Shown here in pieces: positions 1 to 5,739 of a DNA stretch of 6,356 bases. Numbering within the stretch: the stretch's first letter is position 1; each line of letters opens with the position of its first letter. The position numbers were made by a program, and so were the translations under genes. This DNA is from Anaerolineae bacterium (lineage in GTDB: Bacteria > Chloroflexota > Anaerolineae > Aggregatilineales > Phototrophicaceae), in the NCBI GenBank assembly GCA_014379235.1, contig JACMMD010000343.1, positions 1 to 6,356 of the forward strand, written 5' to 3'. The notes beneath the pieces were generated by a model. It was not told where the DNA came from. It saw only the letters and a list, made by a program, of their open reading frames with translations, and did no database searches.

Positions 1-253
1 AGTTTTCCAAGCCGACGCCTACCGCCCTACCGAAGCCGTTACGCCCGGTCTGGTTGCGAATCACGCGGATGCGGGCGTCCTTCTGGTGTTCGGCATCCAC
101 CAGCGCATAGGTGTCGTCGGTGCTGCCATCATCGACAACGAGGATTTCCAGATCGCTAATCCCGACCTTATCCAGATAATCGCGCAGCAAAACAACGGTT
201 CGCTCGACGTTGTCCGCTTCATTCCGCGCCGGAATCACAATGGATAATTTCAT
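1..253 (-). CDS. Family 2 glycosyltransferase, N-terminal part (polyprenyl-phosphate sugar synthase-like)
   Basis: Only the first 84 codons are inside the window; the gene continues past the left edge. The protein begins MKLSIVIPARNEADNVE and has LEILVVDDGSTDDT at residues 35-48. These are the first strand (nucleotide-binding) and the first acidic motif of GT-A fold, family 2 glycosyltransferases. The segment around residues 69-83 (TGRNGFGRAVGVGLE) matches the loop after the second strand in dolichyl/polyprenyl-phosphate mannose or glucose synthases, which move a sugar from GDP or UDP to a lipid carrier at the inner face of the membrane. The second acidic motif and any C-terminal membrane helices lie outside, so acceptor and sugar cannot be fixed. 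The ATG lies 9 bases after the epimerase stop with no clear Shine-Dalgarno, which suggests translational coupling in one operon. The family is secure; the subfamily is inferred. Confidence 0.88.
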   Translation of the reverse strand, partial: MKLSIVIPARNEADNVERTVVLLRDYLDKVGISDLEILVVDDGSTDDTYALVDAEHQKDARIRVIRNQTGRNGFGRAVGVGLEN

Positions 254-262
254 AGCGGCATG

Positions 263-1351
263 TTATTTCGTTTGTTGTAGGGGCAAGGCATGCCTTGCCC
301 CTACCAGTCGGGTCTGCCAGCTTGCCACGATCTCGTCAAAAATATCATCCAGTGAGCGCGTAATATCCCATCCCGGCAGAGTGTGGCGGATACGCGACAG
401 GTCAGAGATATAGCAAATATGATCGCCGGAGCGCGCTTCATCGACGTAGTGATAGCGCATCGGCTTGCCTGTCAACTGCTCGACACGCTCGAACGCTTCG
501 AGGATCGAAACCGAGTTTGCCCGCCCACCGCCGAGATTGAACACTGCCCCCGACGTAGGCCGCTCGTAGAACATCTCGATACAGTGCGCCACGTCATGCG
601 CGTGAATGTTGTCGCGCACCTGCTTGCCCTTATAGCCGAAAATTGAGTATTCGCGTTCTTCGACATTGCAGCGAATTAAATAGCTCAGGAAGCCGTGAAG
701 CTCGACACCGGAATGATTCGGGCCGGTCAGGCAGCCGCCGCGCAAGCACACTGTTTTCATGCCGAAGTAGCGTCCATATTCCTGCACCATCACATCAGCG
801 CTGGTCTTCGATACGCCGAAAACCGAATGCTTCGACTGGTCGATGCTCATCGCTTCGCTGATGCCGTTTGCATAAACGGGGTCGGCATAATCCCAGCGCG
901 TTTCCTGTTCCACGAGTTCAATCGTGTTCGGGCGATCCCCGTAAACCTTGTTGGTGGACATATGCGCGAACACCGCATCAGGGCTGTAACGCCGCGCCGC
1001 TTCCAGCAGGTTCAAGGTGCCGCCCGCGTTCACGTCGAAGTCGTCAAACGGACGTGACGCCGCGAGGTCATGGCTTGGCTGTGCAGCCGCGTGAACAATC
1101 AGATCAGGGCGCACGGTCTCCACGAGTTCCAGCACACGCTGGCGATCCCGCACATCGACTTCGTGATGCGTGAAGTTACGACAGGCCGCCGTTAGCCGCT
1201 GTTGATTCCAGCGCGTATCGCCCTTCTCGCCAAAGAAATCGGCGCGCATGTTGTTATCCACGCCGAACACCTGCCAGCCGCGCTCATCAAAATAGGTGAC
1301 GACTTCCGAGCCGATCAGCCCGCTAGAGCCGGTAACAATCAATTTCTTCAT
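263..1351 (-). CDS. NAD-dependent sugar-nucleotide epimerase, CDP-paratose 2-epimerase-like (extended SDR)
   Basis: The 362-residue product is an extended short-chain dehydrogenase that probably epimerises a nucleotide-activated sugar in the cytoplasm for glycan synthesis. Residues 7-14 (TGSSGLIG) form the Rossmann TGxxGxxG motif and D32 ends the second strand as in NAD(H) binders. HAAAQPSHD (87-95), MSTNKVYGD (131-139), GKQVRDNIH (242-250) and FNLGGGRANS (271-280) follow the order seen in CDP-paratose/tyvelose 2-epimerases; STNKVYGD is particularly telling. The expected catalytic YxxxK reads F178-G-V-S-K182, so Tyr is replaced by Phe. Start choice: ATG at 1351 puts the first beta strand at the N-terminus, as is usual. 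A TTG at 1375 in the same frame has an AGGA nine bases upstream and cannot be excluded; it would add eight residues. The last 12 or so residues (VGARHALPLQQTK) come from a palindromic repeat. It lies 82 bp downstream of the membrane-protein gene and 9 bp upstream of the glycosyltransferase. The exact substrate is not determinable. Confidence 0.87.
   Translation of the reverse strand: MKKLIVTGSSGLIGSEVVTYFDERGWQVFGVDNNMRADFFGEKGDTRWNQQRLTAACRNFTHHEVDVRDRQRVLELVETVRPDLIVHAAAQPSHDLAASRPFDDFDVNAGGTLNLLEAARRYSPDAVFAHMSTNKVYGDRPNTIELVEQETRWDYADPVYANGISEAMSIDQSKHSVFGVSKTSADVMVQEYGRYFGMKTVCLRGGCLTGPNHSGVELHGFLSYLIRCNVEEREYSIFGYKGKQVRDNIHAHDVAHCIEMFYERPTSGAVFNLGGGRANSVSILEAFERVEQLTGKPMRYHYVDEARSGDHICYISDLSRIRHTLPGWDITRSLDDIFDEIVASWQTRLVGARHALPLQQTK
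277..304. repeat. 28-bp perfect palindrome (GCATGC-centred repeat, copy 1)
   Basis: The left arm GTAGGGGCAAGGCA is followed directly by its exact reverse complement, giving 14 paired bases per arm centred between 290 and 291. It lies wholly inside the 3' end of the epimerase gene and encodes most of the tail VGARHALPL. It shares its outer TAGGGGC and inner GCATGC blocks with the palindrome at 5696-5719. The three positions between those blocks differ but stay complementary. It resembles the short G+C-rich palindromic repeats dispersed in many bacterial genomes; that family assignment is from general knowledge. Confidence 0.9.
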
Positions 1352-1433
1352 CTGCCCTACGCTGCCTTTTCCCAAAGATCAAGTTCCTGCTATTATCGCC
1401 CGTTTTGCGTGAACCAAACTACCTGATTTTGCG

Positions 1434-2831
1434 CTACCAGATATAGATACCGAACGTCTGCATCAAAACCGCCTGAAAGAATACCAGCGCCAGCAGCAAA
1501 CTACGGTCTCGCTGCGATACACCCGCCTCGTTCAAATAAGCCCCTACCACGAGCAATAAGTAAGGCAGCACGAACATAAGAATCCGCGCCGTTTCACCAT
1601 AGCGGAACATACCAACCGCGAACATGCCGCCGAGCGTCAGTAGCGCCAGCGCCGTCAGCGCGAAAAAATCCGGTGAGGAGCGGCGCAGCGCAGGCAGCCC
1701 GCGTACAGCAAGGATAGACAGAAACGGGCCGAAGAACACCACAAACTCAGCCATACCTTCTAAGCGCGTGAAAAGATAATTAACCGGATCAGCGAACAGC
1801 ATAAAGCCGTAAGGGTTATCAATACGGGCAGCAGCGAAAAAGCTGTCTACATAATTGTAGCTGGTCAAGAGATAAACCAGACCATGCATCAGCGCGACAC
1901 CGCCAACGATCAACACGGTGCGAACTAAACTGCGCCTGCGCCACAACTCAAAACCAGCCATCACGGGCAGGACAAAGACCGCTACAAACGTGATGAACGA
2001 TGCCAGAAATAGGCAAATGATCGCGCCGATTATTCCGACGCTGCAGCGCGGTTGTAGGAAGAAATATAGCCAGCCGACCATTAGCCCCGCGATGATTGCG
2101 TCTACCGTCGCTACAGTGTAAATTTGAATGCTAGGAATGAGAAAGCACAGAAATGTTAGGGTGCCGGCCTGTGTTTGGTCGCCAAGTTGTGCGCGAAAAA
2201 TCCGGTTCATGAAAAACGCCGCCAGTGGTACAGCGATGACTCCGATGGCCGCCGAGATCAAACCGGGTTCGCTGAATAGCTGCGCCAGTGTCCAGATCAG
2301 CAAAACCGCGCCGGGTGGATGGACGCGAGCGTGAATGCCTAAATTTCGTTCTGCTTGATTGGTCGTGTAATCGCGGAAAAATACGCCAAAGTCGTCAATC
2401 TCCTGCGCGTCGGCATAATACTGCTCACCGCCACCGCCGATCATCGGCACTTGATAACCGTTCGTCCAACCAAGAATGTAGTTTGTACCCAAAATAAGCA
2501 GGATGCTGGCCACAATCACAGTGCTTAGACGGTACGCAGTACGGCTGAGGATGTTTCTGGTGTACAGGAAACCGATGGAGACGACGATTGCCACTACCAG
2601 ATCGATGACCATTGGCGGACGCAGCGAAAACTCGCTGAACGGCCAAAACGGCTGACAGTCGAACGGCGTGACGTTGGCGCAAACAAAATGGACGAAGCGA
2701 TTGGCCACAATGAGCGCGATAACCAAACCGCCTGCGATCATCCAAACACTGCGTGGTGTGAAAAGCCGCCCCGCTGAACGACGGCTTAGGCCGGGATGGT
2801 CATCGGGCGCAAGAGTTGATTGTTCGCTCAT
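1434..2831 (-). CDS. Multi-pass membrane protein, GT-C glycosyltransferase-like
   Basis: The 465-residue protein has a polar N-terminal tail of about 28 residues followed by 11 to 13 hydrophobic segments (roughly 29-48, 72-91, 103-121, 174-212, 223-258, 264-292, 302-324, 358-378, 390-408, 415-432 and 444-462). A long hydrophilic loop at 122-173 carries acidic residues (EQYYADAQEIDD, 136-147) and ends in HARVHPPGA (167-175). Acidic residues in an early extracytoplasmic loop, an HPPG motif before the next helix and GETARILMFVLPY at 412-424 are typical of large GT-C-type membrane glycosyltransferases that use a polyprenyl-phosphate sugar. I do not recognise a named family, so this is a fold-level inference. 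The gene is first in a minus-strand set with the epimerase and the family 2 glycosyltransferase, which fits a lipid-linked sugar pathway. ATG at 2831 is the natural start, with only a weak GAG upstream. Other polytopic membrane proteins are possible. Confidence 0.75.
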   Translation of the reverse strand: MSEQSTLAPDDHPGLSRRSAGRLFTPRSVWMIAGGLVIALIVANRFVHFVCANVTPFDCQPFWPFSEFSLRPPMVIDLVVAIVVSIGFLYTRNILSRTAYRLSTVIVASILLILGTNYILGWTNGYQVPMIGGGGEQYYADAQEIDDFGVFFRDYTTNQAERNLGIHARVHPPGAVLLIWTLAQLFSEPGLISAAIGVIAVPLAAFFMNRIFRAQLGDQTQAGTLTFLCFLIPSIQIYTVATVDAIIAGLMVGWLYFFLQPRCSVGIIGAIICLFLASFITFVAVFVLPVMAGFELWRRRSLVRTVLIVGGVALMHGLVYLLTSYNYVDSFFAAARIDNPYGFMLFADPVNYLFTRLEGMAEFVVFFGPFLSILAVRGLPALRRSSPDFFALTALALLTLGGMFAVGMFRYGETARILMFVLPYLLLVVGAYLNEAGVSQRDRSLLLALVFFQAVLMQTFGIYIW

Positions 2832-2926
2832 TCTGAACTCGTATCTTAGGGGTGAATATAACGCCTTAAACGTATAGCATAACCGAGAAAAACACGTTCT
2901 TTAATCCCCAAAATCGAAGTTGCGTG

Positions 2927-2932
2927 TATAAT
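2927..2932 (+). promoter_or_regulatory. TATAAT -10 box of the AP2-like gene
   Basis: A perfect TATAAT lies 51 bases before the chosen ATG at 2984, with TG immediately in front of it. No good -35 box is found 16-18 bases upstream. Transcription would start near 2939 and leave a leader of about 45 bases that contains an inverted repeat. Confidence 0.45.
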
Positions 2933-2952
2933 CTGGCACATATGGCGCAGCA

Positions 2953-2969
2953 TTTACGTCAAGCGTAAA
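2953..2969 (+). promoter_or_regulatory. Inverted repeat in the leader of the AP2-like gene
   Basis: TTTACG (2953-2958) and CGTAAA (2964-2969) are exact reverse complements separated by TCAAG. The element sits between the TATAAT box and the ribosome-binding site, a usual place for an operator that blocks transcription or for a small leader hairpin. A 6-bp repeat can arise by chance, so function is only inferred. Confidence 0.35.
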
Positions 2970-2972
2970 GTC

Positions 2973-2977
2973 AGGTG
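2973..2977 (+). promoter_or_regulatory. Ribosome-binding site deciding the AP2-like gene start
   Basis: AGGTG ends six bases before ATG at 2984. In-frame GTG (2975) and TTG (2978) lie on or too near this site to be served by it. It therefore favours ATG 2984 over the longer reading and over ATG 2990. Confidence 0.55.
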
Positions 2978-2983
2978 TTGCCT

Positions 2984-3475
2984 ATGGTGATGGACGATTA
3001 TAACTCGTGGCAAACGGCAGAAACGATACTGCGGCGTAAGCTGCGTAAGCTGCACATCGACGATACCTGCGATCATGACGAAGTATTCATCCGCCGCGAT
3101 AGTGTGCGCTTCGCGGTGATGCGTATCCTGCACACCGAACGCGGCGATAAAGAGCAGGTTGTCAAAAGCGTGGCTATCGGCAGAACCGATTACACGTTCG
3201 AGCGCGCTGTGTCCGAAGTGGTGGCGTTTTTGCTAGGCGATAAAGCCGCGCCAGAACTGCAATATCACGGCGTCATCAAGAGCGGCAACAAATACCTCGC
3301 CCGCGTCGTCGTCCGCGAGCGCATCTTGTGGATGGGCCCGCACGATACCGCCGAAGAAGCGGCTGTCGAATATAACGATGTCGTGGTCGAGATGGAGCTA
3401 GACCGCCCGCTAAACCCCGTACCCGATGGCGTCGTCGAGGCCGTGAGGCTCAACTCGTTCAAAGGCTTCGACTAA
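2984..3475 (+). CDS. Stand-alone AP2/ERF-domain-like protein, putative DNA-binding regulator
   Basis: The 163-residue soluble protein has no signal peptide or membrane segment. Residues 94-145 begin YHGVIKSGNKYLARV, pass through ERILWMGPHDTAEEAAVEY and end RPLNPV. This follows the AP2/ERF pattern: YxGV start, a basic strand with KY-A-V, a strand ending in (L/M)G, the T-EEAA-Y helix and a closing LN. AP2 domains bind DNA through a three-stranded sheet. In bacteria they are best known inside HNH homing endonucleases and integrases, but no nuclease or recombinase motif is present here. Residues 34-84 (strand RFAVMRIL, strand VKSVAIG, helix FERAVSEVVAFLLG) follow the same strand-strand-helix order and may be a degenerate second copy. 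A basic stretch RRKLRKL lies at 17-23. The gene stands alone, divergent from the membrane-protein gene and convergent with the ugp operon. Being a real gene is well supported by codon pattern, promoter and RBS; the role as regulator is inference. Confidence 0.82.
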   Translation: MVMDDYNSWQTAETILRRKLRKLHIDDTCDHDEVFIRRDSVRFAVMRILHTERGDKEQVVKSVAIGRTDYTFERAVSEVVAFLLGDKAAPELQYHGVIKSGNKYLARVVVRERILWMGPHDTAEEAAVEYNDVVVEMELDRPLNPVPDGVVEAVRLNSFKGFD

Positions 3476-3513
3476 GCCATTAGTCAGCAAACAGAAAAAC
3501 CTTGTGTTATTGA

Positions 3514-3540
3514 GTTAGTGTAGGGTCGACCCGGCACAAC
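3514..3540. terminator. Imperfect hairpin between convergent genes, possible terminator
   Basis: GTT-A-GTGTAGGG, a TCGA loop and CCCGGCACAAC can fold into a stem with nine Watson-Crick pairs, one T-G wobble, one A/G mismatch and one bulged A. It contains the palindrome GGGTCGACCC (3523-3532). It lies 38 bases after the AP2-like gene stop and about 50 bases after the ugpE stop, where a bidirectional terminator would be expected. No run of T follows on either strand, so it is not a classical intrinsic terminator. Nothing else recognisable occurs in 3476-3587. Confidence 0.3.
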
Positions 3541-3587
3541 TAAAGACTACGCAAGCACAATCCATTGGGTCGCCTTTACCGCTTAAT

Positions 3588-4469
3588 TTATTTGTCTCTG
3601 CTCAATGCGAAGCCGCTCATAAACTGACGTTGTAGCAGAATGAACACCACCACCGGCGGAATACTGGCGATGACCGCGCCCAGCATCAGCGGCCCGTAGC
3701 TCAGGGCCGCATCTCCGCCAGCCAACGAGCGTAAGCCTACCTGAACCACCTGCCGTTCCGACCCCTGAATAATCAGCACCGGCCACAGGTACATATTCCA
3801 CACATACACGAACTGAATAACCGCCAGCGCGCCAATCGCGTTCCAGCTAATCGGCACGAGAATTCGAAATAGAAACTGTAATGGGTTCGCACCGTCAAGC
3901 TGCGCCGCTTCGGACAGTTCGGCGGGAATGTTGGCGAAATGCTGCCGGAACAAAAACGTGCCCGTCGCGCTGGCCAAAAACGGCACGATCAGCGCCAGAT
4001 ACGTATTGCCCCAACCAATCGCGTTCACGAAGCGGAAAAGCGCGATCACCAGAATTTCCGTCGGCATCATCAAGGTCAGCAGCACGAAGCCGAACACGAT
4101 CCACTTGCCCGGAAAGCGAAAATACACGAACGCGAGGCCCGACATCAGCGCCAGAATCGTTTTACCGACGGTGACAGTGACGGCGATAAACACGCTGTTG
4201 AGCATAAACTGGCCGAGATTGCGCTCCACCATCACCTTCTCCCAGTTCTCCAGAAACGACGAACCGGGCATGAACTGATAGCGGAACACTTCGGCGTTGG
4301 TCTGTGTGCTAACGATCATCGCGTAGAACAACGGAAAGCCGATGATGATGCACGAAATGATCAATACGATATGAGCGTACCAGAAGCGCGGCAGCCATGA
4401 CGTGCGCGAACTTGCGCGGGCGATGGCCTGACTTTGTTCGTGTATCGCCTCTTGTGAAAGACTGGTCAT
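3588..4469 (-). CDS. ugpE: Glycerol-3-phosphate-type ABC transporter permease UgpE-like (MalG family)
   Basis: The 293-residue inner-membrane protein is one of two permease subunits of an ABC importer. It has six predicted membrane helices, about 33-54, 90-117, 124-146, 157-175, 210-234 and 262-280. The cytoplasmic EAA loop is at 187-205 (EAAQLDGANPLQFLFRILV), the docking site for the ATPase. Closeness to E. coli UgpE over other MalG-family proteins is suggested by LASATGTFLFRQHF (165-178), VYVWNMYLWPVLII (221-234) and the end IPPVVVFILLQRQFMSGF; the length is normal for the family. ATG at 4469 lies 6 bases after the ugpA stop. A GGAG inside the last ugpA codons serves as a loosely spaced ribosome site, so the two are co-transcribed and probably coupled. 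It is the last gene of the operon: no ATPase gene follows. Substrate is inferred from the neighbour ugpB. Confidence 0.9.
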   Translation of the reverse strand: MTSLSQEAIHEQSQAIARASSRTSWLPRFWYAHIVLIISCIIIGFPLFYAMIVSTQTNAEVFRYQFMPGSSFLENWEKVMVERNLGQFMLNSVFIAVTVTVGKTILALMSGLAFVYFRFPGKWIVFGFVLLTLMMPTEILVIALFRFVNAIGWGNTYLALIVPFLASATGTFLFRQHFANIPAELSEAAQLDGANPLQFLFRILVPISWNAIGALAVIQFVYVWNMYLWPVLIIQGSERQVVQVGLRSLAGGDAALSYGPLMLGAVIASIPPVVVFILLQRQFMSGFALSRDK

Positions 4470-4475
4470 GGTTAT

Positions 4476-5672
4476 TTACGCTCCATAATTGACGCGCCGC
4501 TCGGTGGTGCGGAACTGCAAGACCGTTAGCCCGATGACCATCGCAAACAGTACAATAGACTGCGCCGCCGCTTTGCCGAGGTCGCCGTTGACCACGCCGA
4601 CCTCGTAAATACGGTACATCATCGTTGTTGTGGAATTGAGCGGCCCGCCGCCTGTCAGATAGTCAATCGTTCCAAATGTCTCAAAGAACGCATACGTCAT
4701 ATTTGTAATAATCAGGAAGAACGTGATCGGTGAAAGCAGCGGAATGGTGATTTTCCAGAAGCGCTGCAACGCGTTCGCGCCATCAATCGCCGCCGATTCT
4801 TGCAGGTCTTTGGGGACGTTCTGCAAACCTGCGATGTAAAACAGGATGTTGAAGCCCATCGACTTCCACACGCTGGCGATAATCACCGCCCAAGGCGCAG
4901 CCGCAGGATTGTTCAGCCAGCCGATTTGAAATCCGAACATCCCTTGCAAAAAGTAGTTGACGATGCCGCCTGTCGGGTTGAACAAAAGCAGGAAGATCAG
5001 ACCCGCGACAACGGGCGAAATCGCATAGGGCCAGATCAATAGAGTACGGTAAATTTTCGCTCCCTTGAGCGGCTGATAGGCCATCGTGGCGATCAATAGC
5101 GCCAACACCAACCCGATAATAACAATCGCAATCGAGATACCAAAGGTGATGAGAACGGTGTTGATATACTCGGTATCTTGCACCAGCCTTGTGAAATTAT
5201 CCACACACACAAAGGCAGTACGTGGTACTCCAAGCCGCGTGAGAAGAACGGACAAACGAAAGTTTTCTAATGCGGGATAGTATAGAAATAATGCCAGAAT
5301 AATAATCGTCGGCGCGAGGAACAGCGCCGCTAACCATGTGCTATTGAACGCTCCCGGCTGTACATCAGCCGCAAACAGGGCCACGTTGTCCATTCGTCGC
5401 TGCAAGAACCAGCGTACTGGCAGCAGCACAACAGCCATGCCAATGATAACCAAGCCCACGCCGAACATGGCATCAATCGTTTCACGCTCGGCCTCAAACG
5501 TACAGAAGTTAAGCGGCAGCATAAACAGCAGCGCCCCCGCTGCTCCGGCTACTGCGCCGATACCCGCGCCAACTGTGCCGTATCGAGCGCTGCGCCGCAG
5601 GCTGTACGCCATGAATGCCGCGCCAATTAGAGCCGCAACGAGGATGATAATCAGGGGAAGCGTCGAGGTCAT
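4476..5672 (-). CDS. ugpA: Glycerol-3-phosphate-type ABC transporter permease UgpA-like with extra N-terminal membrane domain
   Basis: The 398-residue permease is the partner of UgpE. From about residue 112 it matches UgpA/MalF-family permeases: WPYAISPVVAGLIFLLLFNP (214-233), ASVWKSMGFNILFYIAGLQ (266-284), the EAA loop ESAAIDGANALQRFWKITIP (292-311), YAFFETFGTIDYLTGGGP (327-344) and DLGKAAAQSIVLF (364-376) all fit E. coli UgpA closely. Residues 1-110 are extra: three hydrophobic segments near 4-24, 33-53 and 68-89, then a polar linker. E. coli UgpA is about 295 residues and lacks these. Start choice: ATG 5672 has AGGG seven bases upstream. An in-frame ATG at 5708 would add 12 residues, but it lies in the centre of a palindromic repeat and its first residues (MLRPYAY) look like repeat read-through. 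The gene is 67 bases after ugpB and 6 bases before ugpE. Confidence 0.9.
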   Translation of the reverse strand: MTSTLPLIIILVAALIGAAFMAYSLRRSARYGTVGAGIGAVAGAAGALLFMLPLNFCTFEAERETIDAMFGVGLVIIGMAVVLLPVRWFLQRRMDNVALFAADVQPGAFNSTWLAALFLAPTIIILALFLYYPALENFRLSVLLTRLGVPRTAFVCVDNFTRLVQDTEYINTVLITFGISIAIVIIGLVLALLIATMAYQPLKGAKIYRTLLIWPYAISPVVAGLIFLLLFNPTGGIVNYFLQGMFGFQIGWLNNPAAAPWAVIIASVWKSMGFNILFYIAGLQNVPKDLQESAAIDGANALQRFWKITIPLLSPITFFLIITNMTYAFFETFGTIDYLTGGGPLNSTTTMMYRIYEVGVVNGDLGKAAAQSIVLFAMVIGLTVLQFRTTERRVNYGA

Positions 5673-5679
5673 AAAGAAA

Positions 5680-5683
5680 CCCT
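5680..5683 (-). promoter_or_regulatory. Ribosome-binding site deciding the ugpA start
   Basis: On the minus strand AGGG is followed by seven bases and then ATG at 5672. This supports 5672 over the upstream in-frame ATG at 5708, which has only repeat sequence before it. Confidence 0.55.
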
Positions 5684-5695
5684 GTAGGTATGCGT

Positions 5696-5719
5696 AGGGG
5701 CGCAGCATGCTGCGCCCCT
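5696..5719. repeat. 24-bp perfect palindrome between ugpB and ugpA (GCATGC-centred repeat, copy 2)
   Basis: The left arm AGGGGCGCAGCA is followed by its exact reverse complement, centred between 5707 and 5708. One base further on each side (T and C) pairing stops. It is the only notable element in the 67-base ugpB-ugpA gap (5673-5739). It matches the repeat at 277-304 in the outer AGGGGC and inner GCATGC blocks. In the mRNA it would form a strong hairpin 20 bases after the ugpB stop. There is no T run after it on the minus strand, so it is unlikely to be a full terminator. Confidence 0.9.
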
Positions 5720-5739
5720 CTGGAACTTCTTACGACGAA

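Larger units (their letters stand above)
2832..2983. promoter_or_regulatory. Divergent intergenic promoter region
   Basis: These 152 bases separate the minus-strand membrane-protein gene from the plus-strand AP2-like gene and should hold promoters for both. For the plus strand there is a perfect TATAAT (2927-2932), described separately. For the minus strand, candidates are TATATT (2855-2860) and a TGC-preceded TATACG (2871-2876). Neither has a convincing -35 box, so the minus-strand promoter is not resolved. The region is more A+T-rich than its flanks. Confidence 0.5.

Noticed and set aside
695..1057. 120-residue plus-strand open frame opposite the epimerase
   Set aside because: It is antisense to a strongly recognisable SDR gene, has no recognisable motif, and follows from codon bias of the real frame.
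1352..1375. Longer epimerase start at TTG 1375 (adds MGKGSVGQ)
   Set aside because: The Rossmann first strand normally begins at the N-terminus and ATG 1351 gives exactly MKKLIVTG. The AGGA upstream of the TTG keeps this open but less likely.
1392..1397. GATAAT on the minus strand as a -10 box for the epimerase gene
   Set aside because: No acceptable -35 box at 15-18 bases; the epimerase probably also depends on transcription from upstream. Not listed as a promoter.
2425..2745. 106-residue minus-strand frame overlapping the membrane-protein gene
   Set aside because: It is an out-of-frame shadow with many Arg, His and Ser and no recognisable domain.
3523..3532. GGGTCGACCC as a third copy of the GCATGC-centred repeat
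   Set aside because: Its centre and arm length differ; only the TAGGG edge is shared, which is too little to place it in that family.
3939..4400. 153-residue plus-strand open frame opposite ugpE
   Set aside because: Its composition is rich in Arg, His and Gln as expected for an antisense shadow of a membrane-protein gene; ugpE is clear on the other strand.
5673..5708. Longer ugpA start at ATG 5708 (adds MLRPYAYLQGFF)
   Set aside because: The ATG is the centre of a palindromic repeat, the residues look like repeat translation, and ATG 5672 has a better-spaced AGGG.
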